Shown here: one piece after another, positions 1 through 5,091 of the stretch
Layout of the letters: each line of letters begins with the position of its first letter
Position numbering within the stretch: the first letter of the stretch is position 1
Assembly: GCA_910579485.1 (NCBI GenBank)
Contig: CAJTVO010000110.1
Span: 5,406-11,029, forward strand
Source of the DNA: an uncultured Oscillospiraceae bacterium
GTDB taxonomy: Bacteria; Bacillota; Clostridia; Oscillospirales; Oscillospiraceae
Direction of reading: 5' to 3'
Length of the DNA: 5,624 bases
Program-made: the position numbers and the translations under genes
The notes under the pieces: generated by a model
Databases searched by the model: none
What the model saw: the letters and a program-made list of their open reading frames with translations, nothing else
What the model was told of the DNA's origin: nothing

Positions 1-1
1 G

Positions 2-106
2 GGGGCCATCGAGCCCGCCATCGTGGTCATCACCAGCGCCCTGGCGGGAGTGATCCTGCTGAGCGTGATGCTGCCGCTGATGGGACTGCTGTCCACCATC
101 GGATAA
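2..106 (+). CDS. pilC: Type II secretion/type IV pilus platform protein (PilC/GspF family), C-terminal end only
   Basis: This is the 3' end of a gene that enters from the left edge; only the last 34 codons and the TAA stop are visible. The peptide begins GAIEPAIVVI and continues as one hydrophobic helix with a Met-Leu-Pro-Leu-Met stretch before a short polar end. An 'EP' pair followed by a terminal membrane helix with a Leu-Pro break is how PilC/GspF proteins usually end. The family forms the polytopic inner-membrane platform on which the assembly and retraction ATPases act. The stop lies 10 bases before the ATG of the next gene, and pilT follows in the same operon, which supports the call. 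The remainder of the protein is outside the window, so the family assignment rests on a short tail plus context. Confidence 0.72.
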   Translation, partial: GAIEPAIVVITSALAGVILLSVMLPLMGLLSTIG

Positions 107-116
107 GGCGGTGCCC

Positions 117-452
117 ATGAAGAAACGGAAGTACGCCGGCCGGGGCGCGTGGGTCCCCATGGTCCTGGGACTGCTGCTGTTCGCAGCGGTGGCGGTCTGG
201 ATGGTCCGGGGCGTCCAGGAGGCGGCCCAGGTGTCCCAGCAGGAGGGCCTGCGGATGGCCCAGGAGGCGGTAGAGCGGGCCGTGGTCAGCTGCTACTCCC
301 TAAACGGGGTCTACCCCGCCACCTACCAGGAGCTGAAGGCCAAGAGCGGTCTGGCCATCGACGAGGAGAAGTACATCGTCTTCTATGACATCTTCGCCTC
401 CAACATCCGGCCCTCCGTCACCGTTGTAGAAAGGTGGGTGGAGGAGCAATGA
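117..452 (+). CDS. Small pilin-like membrane protein of the type IV pilus operon, non-canonical leader
   Basis: This is a 111-aa protein with a basic N-terminus (MKKRKYAGRG), one membrane helix at about residues 12-30 and a soluble domain. Around residues 58-73 it reads S-C-Y-S-L-N-G-V-Y-P-A-T-Y-Q-E-L, resembling the 'G-x-YP-x-t-x-x-L' motif of pilins and GspG-like pseudopilins just after the long N-terminal helix. The leader is not a standard class III signal: after G10 the +5 residue is Met, and a Pro sits at +4. I infer a minor pilin or pilus-assembly protein that may stay uncleaved. The ATG at 117 is chosen because AAGGCGG (105-111) sits at useful spacing; an in-frame GTG at 111 is possible but would be too close to that site. 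The stop codon overlaps the next start (ATGA). I do not recognise an exact named family. Confidence 0.8.
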   Translation: MKKRKYAGRGAWVPMVLGLLLFAAVAVWMVRGVQEAAQVSQQEGLRMAQEAVERAVVSCYSLNGVYPATYQELKAKSGLAIDEEKYIVFYDIFASNIRPSVTVVERWVEEQ

Positions 453-922
453 GGAAGCAGAGCGGCGCGGGGACCCTGGCCGCCCTGGCGCTGACGTGCG
501 TGTTCGGCGTGACCCTGCTGCTGAGCCTGGCCGCCGGGGCGGGGGTCTACCGCCGCGTGGCGGACCGGGTGGACGAGAGCAGCCAGTCCCGCGTCAGCCT
601 CAGCTATATGGCCGCCCTGCTCCATGGCTACGACGAGGCGGGCATGGCGGAGGCCGGTACCTACGGGGACGGCGGAGCCGTCTTCCTGTACCAGGAGATC
701 GACGGGCTGATCTACGAGACCATTTTGTACGTGTATGACGGGCAGCTGCGGGAAATGCTGTGCGAAAAGGGCTGGGAGCAGGACGCGGAATTTGGCGGCC
801 CCATCTCCCCCGCCCAGGCGCTGGAGGTATCCGAGCCCGTGCCCGGGCTGCTGCGCCTGGTCCTCACCGGCCCCGACGGGACCAAGCAGACCGCCGACGT
901 CTATATAAGGAGTGAGGGATGA
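449..922 (+). CDS. DUF4860-like membrane-anchored protein of the type IV pilus operon
   Basis: This is a 157-aa protein with a short basic N-terminus, a membrane helix at about residues 9-31 and a beta-rich extracytoplasmic domain. The run 'GAGVYRRVAD', a Ser-rich 'SxSRVSLSY' segment, and then 'DGLIYETILYVYDGQLREM' match my memory of DUF4860 proteins of Clostridia, which sit beside prepilin genes. That family assignment is from recall, not a search. The function is unknown; membership in the pilus operon suggests an assembly or minor-pilin role outside the membrane. There is no G|xxxxE prepilin cleavage site. The ATG at 449 has GGAGG at 440-444 and overlaps the previous stop as ATGA, so it is preferred to the in-frame GTG at 434, which would overlap the upstream gene. 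Its own stop again forms ATGA with the next gene, implying translational coupling. Confidence 0.82.
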   Translation: MRKQSGAGTLAALALTCVFGVTLLLSLAAGAGVYRRVADRVDESSQSRVSLSYMAALLHGYDEAGMAEAGTYGDGGAVFLYQEIDGLIYETILYVYDGQLREMLCEKGWEQDAEFGGPISPAQALEVSEPVPGLLRLVLTGPDGTKQTADVYIRSEG

Positions 923-1398
923 ACATGGAACGAATCAAACCGACCCGTTCGGGCCTGTTCGCCATCGAGCTTCTCATCGCGGTGGGCGTGTTCTCCCTGT
1001 GCGCGGCCATCTGCGTGGGCCTGTTCGTCCGCTCGGAGGTCATGAGCCAGGACAGCGCCGATCTCAACCGGGCCGTAACGGAGGCCAGGAGCGCTGCGGA
1101 GTGCTTCAAGGCCGTTGGCGGCGATTTGGAAAAGACGGCGGAGCTGACCGGCGGCAGTCTGGAGGACGGAAAACTGCGGCTGTACTATGACCAGGACTGG
1201 CAGAAAGTTGGCAGCTGCGGTACGGGCGTGGAGATGCTGTTTCTCCTGGAGCTGATCCCAGAGACGGGGGCGGACTTCGCCGCCGCCCGGCTGGAGATCT
1301 CCGGGCCCGTCGCGGCAGGTGATCTGACGGCGGACGCGCTGCCGGAGGGCGAGTGCATCCTCTCCTGGAACATCGCGGCATTGGAGGTGGCGTCATGA
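919..1398 (+). CDS. Prepilin-type protein with canonical class III signal peptide (minor pilin)
   Basis: This 159-aa protein has a textbook prepilin leader. Residues 1-12 are short and basic and end in Gly12, followed by LFAIELLIAVGVFSLC. Cleavage by a prepilin peptidase (PilD/ComC family) would fall between G12 and L13, leaving E17 at position +5 of the mature protein, the residue that guides subunit packing. The hydrophobic helix covers about residues 13-33 and continues into an amphipathic stretch. The C-terminal domain is not one I recognise. At about 147 mature residues it could be a minor pilin, or less likely a major one. The start is fixed by AAGGAG at 907-912, six bases before the ATG, and by the ATGA overlap with the preceding stop. 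A second in-frame ATG at 925 is possible but less well placed. The gene also overlaps the next one as ATGA. Confidence 0.9.
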   Translation: MNMERIKPTRSGLFAIELLIAVGVFSLCAAICVGLFVRSEVMSQDSADLNRAVTEARSAAECFKAVGGDLEKTAELTGGSLEDGKLRLYYDQDWQKVGSCGTGVEMLFLLELIPETGADFAAARLEISGPVAAGDLTADALPEGECILSWNIAALEVAS

Positions 1399-1790
1399 AG
1401 CGGGGCGGAGGCGTATCCGGGGCGGTGAGCCTCGTGATGATCTTCTGCGTGCTGTGCCTTGCGGTATTCGCGGTGCTGACCCTGGCCACGGCGGACCGGG
1501 AGGCGAAGCTGGCAGAAATGACCGCCCGGAGCGCGGCGGACTACTACGAGGCGGACCGCCGGGCGGTAGAGATCGCGGCGGCCCTGCAAAAGGGCGGGGA
1601 ACCGGCGGACGCAGCCGTCGTCTGGTCCGGGGACGTGGCGTCCTTTACCGTGCCCATCGGCGAGGACCAGGCCCTGGACGCGGCGGTGCGCGTGCAGGCG
1701 GGAGGCCTCTGCGAGATCGTCCGCTGGCGCACCATCTACACCGGCGAATGGGAGCCGGAGGAATATCTTAATGTCTGGGACGGCACTTGA
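1395..1790 (+). CDS. Small membrane-anchored protein in pilus operon, PilX/GspK-like in position
   Basis: This is a 131-aa protein. It has a Gly-rich basic start (MKRGGG), a membrane helix at about residues 10-31, then an alanine-rich amphipathic helix containing D49-Y-Y-E-A-D54, and a small beta-type C-terminal domain ending in WDGT. The architecture is pilin-like, but the +5 Glu of canonical prepilins is missing. In other systems, lack of this Glu and a helix with 'aaD..a...A' character are typical of PilX/GspK-type tip proteins. That comparison is an inference from architecture and gene order, not from sequence identity. The ATG at 1395 follows GGAGGTG at 1383-1389 and forms ATGA with the previous stop. 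An in-frame ATG at 1353 lies inside the upstream gene and lacks support. The stop is 34 bases before the preferred pilT start. Confidence 0.8.
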   Translation: MKRGGGVSGAVSLVMIFCVLCLAVFAVLTLATADREAKLAEMTARSAADYYEADRRAVEIAAALQKGGEPADAAVVWSGDVASFTVPIGEDQALDAAVRVQAGGLCEIVRWRTIYTGEWEPEEYLNVWDGT

Positions 1791-1824
1791 GCAGCCCAGT
1801 ATAGAAAACAAAGGAGCGCATAAC

Positions 1825-2886
1825 ATGGAAAACGTCCAGACATATTTGCAGAAGGCGGTGGAGCAGGGCGCGTCCGATCTGTTTATCGTAGCGGGCAAAG
1901 CAGTGTCCGTCAAGCGGGAGGGCGAAATCGTCCCCCTGGAGGATGGCCGTCTGATGCCGGAGGATTCGGAATCACTGGTCCGGGACCTCTACGGCATGGC
2001 CCACCGGCCTATCGAGCGGTGCATGTCCATGGGGGACGACGACTTCTCTCTGTCCGTCACCGGCATGGCCCGGTTCCGCGTGAACACCTACCGGCAGAGA
2101 GGCTCCCTGGCGGCGGTGATCCGTATCGTGAGCTTCGGCATCCCCGACTGGCGGGAGGTGGACATCCCCGAGGAGGTCATGAAGATCGCCAACATGACCC
2201 GCGGCATGGTGCTGGTCACCGGCCCCGCCGGAGGCGGCAAGTCCACCACCCTGGCCTGCGTGGTGGACGCGGTGAACCGGAACCGGAACGCCCATATCAT
2301 CACCATCGAGGACCCCATTGAATACCTCCACCGCAACGACAAGAGCATCATCAGCCAGCGGGAGCTGGCCATGGATACCTCCAGCTACGTCACCGCCCTG
2401 CGGGCCAGCCTCCGGCAGGCCCCGGACGTGATCCTCCTGGGAGAGATGCGGGACCTGGAGACCATCCAGACCGCCATGACGGCGGCGGAGACCGGACACC
2501 TGGTGATCTCCACCCTCCACACCGTGGGGGCGGTCAACACCATCGACCGGATCATCGATGTCTTCCCCCCCTCCCAGCAGCAGCAGGTCCGTATCCAGCT
2601 GGCCCAGGTGCTGAAGACGGTCATCAGCCAGCAGCTGCTGCCCACCGTCAGCGGCACCCTGGTCCCCGCCTTTGAGATCATGCACCTGAACAACGCCGTG
2701 CGCACCATGGTCCGGGACAGCCGCATCCACCAGATCGACTCCGTCATCCAGACCTCCGCGGCGGAGGGCATGATCGCCATGGACGAGTCCATCCTCCGCC
2801 TCCACAAGGCGGGGCGCATCACCACGGAGACGGCCCTCCACTGCGCCATGAACCCGGACCAGCTGCAGAAAAAGCTGGGCAGATAA
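1825..2886 (+). CDS. pilT: Type IV pilus retraction ATPase PilT
   Basis: This 353-aa protein is full length for PilT, a cytoplasmic hexameric ATPase that powers pilus retraction at the PilC platform. The N-terminal PAS-like domain carries the family's 'GASDLFI' signature near residue 15. The RecA-like domain has every expected motif: Walker A GPAGGGKST (133-141), Asp box with E162-D163-P164, Walker B VILLGEMRD (202-210) with catalytic E207 and the PilT-typical GEMRD, and a His box GHLVISTLHT with H225 and H232. The C-terminal segment AVRTMVRD (291-298) corresponds to the AIRNLIRE motif of PilT. PilB-type extension ATPases differ, usually being longer with a Cys4 zinc site, which is absent here. 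The ATG at 1825 has AAGGAG at 1811-1816. An in-frame ATG at 1771 also has GGAGGAA upstream, but it would add 18 residues overlapping the previous gene, and family members begin near 1825. Confidence 0.96.
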   Translation: MENVQTYLQKAVEQGASDLFIVAGKAVSVKREGEIVPLEDGRLMPEDSESLVRDLYGMAHRPIERCMSMGDDDFSLSVTGMARFRVNTYRQRGSLAAVIRIVSFGIPDWREVDIPEEVMKIANMTRGMVLVTGPAGGGKSTTLACVVDAVNRNRNAHIITIEDPIEYLHRNDKSIISQRELAMDTSSYVTALRASLRQAPDVILLGEMRDLETIQTAMTAAETGHLVISTLHTVGAVNTIDRIIDVFPPSQQQQVRIQLAQVLKTVISQQLLPTVSGTLVPAFEIMHLNNAVRTMVRDSRIHQIDSVIQTSAAEGMIAMDESILRLHKAGRITTETALHCAMNPDQLQKKLGR

Positions 2887-2892
2887 AATTTT

Positions 2893-2916
2893 TTCCGGGA
2901 CCGTCCCCTTTTCTCT
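2893..2916 (+). terminator. Possible weak terminator after pilT
   Basis: GGGACCGTCCC at 2898-2908 can fold only as a stem of about four base pairs, followed by the T-rich CTTTTCTCTT. The stem is short, and the palindrome may equally be part of an operator for the secG promoter just downstream. No better terminator is visible between pilT and secG, so some read-through into secG is likely. Confidence 0.25.
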
Positions 2917-2944
2917 TGAAATCCGGGACAAGACGTGGTATACT
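2916..2944 (+). promoter_or_regulatory. Sigma-A promoter for secG with extended -10
   Basis: The -35 box TTGAAA (2916-2921) and the -10 box TATACT (2939-2944) are separated by exactly 17 bases, each one mismatch from consensus. TG at 2936-2937 followed by one base makes an extended -10 element. Transcription should start near 2951, giving a leader of about 60 bases before the secG ATG. This is the strongest promoter in the window and shows that secG is transcribed independently of the pilus operon upstream. Confidence 0.85.
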
Positions 2945-2958
2945 GTAAGTCCTGTGGA

Positions 2959-2986
2959 ATGGAATTTTGCGCAACGGCGCTTCCAT
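2959..2986 (+). other. Hairpin in the secG 5' leader
   Basis: ATGGAA (2959-2964) pairs with TTCCAT (2981-2986) and GCGC (2969-2972) with GCGC (2977-2980). The loop is AACG, and four T residues (2965-2968) bulge out on the 5' arm. The hairpin starts a few bases after the predicted transcription start and ends ten bases before the ribosome binding site. It lacks a T-tract, so it is unlikely to be a terminator. It could stabilise the mRNA 5' end or be a binding site. It is not a riboswitch class that I recognise. Confidence 0.4.
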
Positions 2987-3009
2987 CAAATTCTTGGAGG
3001 TATGTTCCC

Positions 3010-3249
3010 ATGACCCTGTTTATTACGATCCTGCAGCTGCTGTGCGGCCTGGTGGTCATTCTGGCGGTGCTGTTCCAGTCCGGCAAGAGCGCCGGCCTCA
3101 GCGGCGCCATCGGCGGTGTGGCCGACACCTTTATGAGCAAGGGCAAGGCCAAGACCTTCGACGCCAAGCTCGCAAAGGCGACTAAGTGGATCGGCGCTGT
3201 GTTTATCGTTCTGACCCTGGTCCTGAACGTCATGAGCGTCCGGGGGTAA
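3010..3249 (+). CDS. secG: Protein translocase subunit SecG
   Basis: This 79-aa membrane protein has two predicted helices, at about residues 3-22 and 59-76, joined by a loop containing FQSGKSAGLSGAIGG (22-36), the conserved SecG core. The length is normal for Gram-positive SecG; B. subtilis SecG is of similar size, while that of E. coli is longer. SecG associates with SecYE and assists SecA-driven export of unfolded proteins. The ATG at 3010 is preceded by a perfect GGAGGT at 2996-3001. The reading frame stays open upstream, through an ATG at 2959 and a GTG at 2935, but those lack ribosome binding sites and 2935 overlaps the promoter. In many Bacillota secG lies next to rnr and smpB; here neither is seen, and a hairpin and a small kinase follow instead. 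Confidence 0.95.
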   Translation: MTLFITILQLLCGLVVILAVLFQSGKSAGLSGAIGGVADTFMSKGKAKTFDAKLAKATKWIGAVFIVLTLVLNVMSVRG

Positions 3250-3260
3250 GACCCCGCTGA

Positions 3261-3292
3261 AAACGCCCGCCTGCTTCTGCAGGCGGGCGTTT
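3261..3292 (+). terminator. Hairpin terminator downstream of secG
   Basis: AAACGCCCGCCTGC (3261-3274) and GCAGGCGGGCGTTT (3279-3292) are perfect inverted copies, giving a 14-bp GC-rich stem with a TTCT loop. It begins 11 bases after the secG stop. The downstream T-run is short (TTT, then CC), so termination may be incomplete and could allow partial read-through into the kinase gene. Confidence 0.75.
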
Positions 3293-3325
3293 CCGGCTCT
3301 TGGAGAAATGCGCAGGGAGGGTTCT

Positions 3326-3826
3326 ATGGAACGGGTACTCATTATCGGCAGCAACGGGGCGGGCAAGTCCACCTTCTCCTTCCGTCTGGCTGAAAAGACC
3401 GGACTGCCCCTGGTCCACATCGACCAGCTCTACTGGCGGGGCGCCTGGGATGTCACGCCCGAGGCGGAGTTTGACCGCCGGGTGCAGGCTGAGACCCAGG
3501 ATCTCCGGTGGATCATCGAGGGCAACAATCTCCGCTCCCTGCCCCGGCGGCTGGCCCGGGCGGATACCGTTTTCTGGTTCGAGTTTCCGCCACCTCTCTG
3601 CGTGCTGAATATCTTCCGCCGGGAGTGGGCGTACCGGGGCCGGGTACGGCCGGATATGCCGGACCAGTGCGTCAGCCGCTGGGACATGAAGTTTTTGCGG
3701 ATGGTGTGGGACTTCAACCAGAAGAATCACCGGAAGATCGCCGCTATGCTCCCAAACGAGGAGAATATCCGCGTCATACGTTTTACCAACTACCGGCAGG
3801 TCGAAGGATATCTGCGCACCCTGTAA
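3326..3826 (+). CDS. Small P-loop kinase, adenylate kinase-related (FlaR/'topology modulation' type)
   Basis: This is a 166-aa soluble P-loop NTPase. A first beta strand (RVLIIG) leads into Walker A GSNGAGKST (8-16). Then come 'LVHIDQLYWRGAWDV' (about 29-43), 'WIIEGN' (62-67) and a basic segment R98-R99...R104-G-R-V-R-P-D-M with Cys115. The 'HxDxxyW...W' and 'G..R.D....C' pattern is characteristic of small adenylate-kinase-like proteins often annotated as topology modulation protein FlaR or AAA-family ATPase. The fold implies phosphoryl transfer from ATP, but the true substrate is not established, and the 'topology' name reflects old indirect evidence. The ATG at 3326 follows GGAGG at 3316-3320; an in-frame ATG at 3308 would place that site inside the gene. 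No own promoter is evident in the 76 bases after secG, so read-through from secG is plausible. Confidence 0.82.
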   Translation: MERVLIIGSNGAGKSTFSFRLAEKTGLPLVHIDQLYWRGAWDVTPEAEFDRRVQAETQDLRWIIEGNNLRSLPRRLARADTVFWFEFPPPLCVLNIFRREWAYRGRVRPDMPDQCVSRWDMKFLRMVWDFNQKNHRKIAAMLPNEENIRVIRFTNYRQVEGYLRTL

Positions 3827-3828
3827 CG

Positions 3829-3858
3829 GGGACCGCCCACAGAAATGCGGGCGGTCCC
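3829..3858. terminator. Terminator hairpin between convergent genes
   Basis: GGGACCGCCC (3829-3838) and GGGCGGTCCC (3849-3858) form a perfect 10-bp stem with a 10-base loop. It sits between two convergent stop codons, at 3826 on the + strand and 3863 on the - strand. The + strand 3' side reads TAGTTTATT, moderately T-rich; the - strand side has no T-tract. It most likely ends the kinase transcript and may also end the regulator transcript. Confidence 0.7.
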
Positions 3859-3862
3859 TAGT

Positions 3863-4951
3863 TTATTGCGCTTCCAGCTCCGCCAGCCGGGCCAGCAGGG
3901 CCCGGAAATCCTCCCGGTCCCCCAGGAGGCCCGCCGACTCCCCCTGCTCCAGCACCGTGCGGAGATTTCGCGCCAGATAGGCGGTGGATATCCCGGAGGC
4001 GCGGACGTTCAGCTTGTCATAGAACGCGCTCCTGATCTCGTCTCCCCTGCTCATTTTCGCCCACCGGGCAAGGTTGCCCTCCACGTAGCCCGTCAGGTCC
4101 TCCATCGCCTCGTCCAGCCGCCCCTCCTGGCACAGCACCTCCGCGCGCAGCAGCCGCAGGGAGCCCGCGCCGCCGTCCAGCTCATCGACGCGCAGCACAC
4201 GCTCGACCTCCATGGCCTGCTCCAGCCGCTCCAAGGCTCTTGCGCCGTCCTCCTGTCTGAGCGCGACATGGTGAAGCCCTACCAGATACATTGTTACGTT
4301 CCGGACGGACGACCACAGGCCCGTTTGATACAGCTTCTCTGCTTCGTCCAGTTCGCCCTTCCGCAGGAGGATGTTGGCCCGGGCCATCTCCGTGTCTATT
4401 TTTACCTTCGGCTCCTCGTCAAGAATCGCCAGCGCCTTGTCCATCTCCTCCTGCATCACGTACAGGCTCACCAGCATACTCCGGGCGCTGGCCGACAGCT
4501 CCAGATCGCCGCTCTCCCGGCTCTGCTCCAGAAGGGCGACCGCCCGCTCCAGCTGCGCCTTTATCCATTTCTCCTCCGTCGAGGCGGACAGGTACATGAC
4601 ATACAGTCCCGCTGCGGCGCATTTCAGCCGAAGATCGCTCGGGTACTCCCGCAGCAGCGCCTCACAGGAGGCCCCTGCCTCCTCCAACCGCTTCTCCTCG
4701 AAGAGCTTCCGCCGGTCCTCCAGCAGGGCGTTGATCTCCTCCTGCTCCAGCGCCGGGCGGAAGTCCAGCAGCTCGTCCACCGTGATCCCCAGCATCCGGG
4801 CCAGGGGGCACAGCATGGTCACGTCCGGCATGGCGGCGTTGGTCTCCCATTTGCTCACCGCCGCGCTGGTGACGCCCAGAGCCGATGCCAGCTGCTCCTG
4901 AGTCAGTTTTTTCTCCCGCCGCAAACATTGTATCCGCTTTCCGATCTCCAT
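3863..4951 (-). CDS. XRE-family HTH transcriptional regulator with TPR-like C-terminal region
   Basis: This is a 362-aa cytoplasmic protein. Residues 4-60 form a Cro/C1-type helix-turn-helix: the helix 2-turn-helix 3 segment runs from L16 to E36 (LTQEQLASALGV, then SAAVSKWE), followed by MPDVTMLCPLARMLGITVDELL. The rest, about 70-362, is alpha-helical, with TPR-like repeats such as LEEAGASCEALLREYP and GELDEAEKLYQTGL. HTH-plus-TPR proteins are common in gut Clostridia; in Rgg/PlcR-type regulators a similar region binds peptides, but no ligand can be inferred here. Targets are unknown, and autoregulation or control of the neighbouring deacetylase is possible. The start at 4951 is chosen because GAGGAA lies just upstream on the coding strand and the HTH begins there. 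An in-frame ATG at 5005 has no ribosome binding site and would overlap the candidate promoter. Confidence 0.88.
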   Translation of the reverse strand: MEIGKRIQCLRREKKLTQEQLASALGVTSAAVSKWETNAAMPDVTMLCPLARMLGITVDELLDFRPALEQEEINALLEDRRKLFEEKRLEEAGASCEALLREYPSDLRLKCAAAGLYVMYLSASTEEKWIKAQLERAVALLEQSRESGDLELSASARSMLVSLYVMQEEMDKALAILDEEPKVKIDTEMARANILLRKGELDEAEKLYQTGLWSSVRNVTMYLVGLHHVALRQEDGARALERLEQAMEVERVLRVDELDGGAGSLRLLRAEVLCQEGRLDEAMEDLTGYVEGNLARWAKMSRGDEIRSAFYDKLNVRASGISTAYLARNLRTVLEQGESAGLLGDREDFRALLARLAELEAQ

Positions 4952-5003
4952 TGTCTGTTCCTCGTTTTCCCGGAGGCGTCCCCCCGTTTTCAGGCCCAGG
5001 ACC

Positions 5004-5032
5004 ATGGTAACACGACCCGCCGCTTTTTACAA
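5004..5032 (-). promoter_or_regulatory. Candidate promoter for the XRE regulator
   Basis: On the minus strand TTGTAA (5032-5027) and TACCAT (5009-5004) are separated by 17 bases, each matching four of six consensus positions. It lies about 50 bases upstream of the preferred start codon at 4951. The match is modest, so the regulator could also be transcribed from the deacetylase gene upstream on the same strand, 140 bases away. Confidence 0.4.
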
Positions 5033-5039
5033 TGGAGGA

Positions 5040-5072
5040 GCGGTTGGATACCGCCGCCAATTTCTCAACCGC
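5040..5072. repeat. Inverted repeat between the regulator and deacetylase genes
   Basis: GCGGTTG (5040-5046) and CAACCGC (5066-5072) are perfect 7-base inverted repeats separated by 19 bases. They lie just downstream of the deacetylase stop and just upstream of the candidate regulator promoter. No T-tract follows on the minus strand, so it is a poor terminator; it could be an operator for the adjacent XRE protein. Either role is an inference. Confidence 0.4.
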
Positions 5073-5091
5073 CCTTCGACCGAGCCTTTGT

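Noticed and set aside
1786..1805. Possible promoter before pilT (TTGAGC and TATAGA).
   Set aside because: The boxes are only 8 bases apart, and no -35 sequence lies at 16-18 bases from TATAGA.
1771..1824. PilT start at ATG 1771, which has GGAGGAA at usable spacing.
   Set aside because: It would overlap the preceding gene by 20 bases and add 18 residues absent from typical PilT proteins; the 1825 start has its own good site. It cannot be fully excluded.
1972..2931. Long open reading frame (319 codons) on the minus strand opposite pilT.
   Set aside because: It is a GC-rich mirror frame of a clearly real PilT gene, rich in Gly, Asp and His as expected from antisense of third-position G/C codons, with no domain or ribosome binding site.
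2935..3009. Longer SecG start (GTG 2935 or ATG 2959), adding a Cys-containing extension.
   Set aside because: The region contains the promoter -10 box and leader, lacks a ribosome binding site, and the family starts at 3010 behind a perfect GGAGGT.
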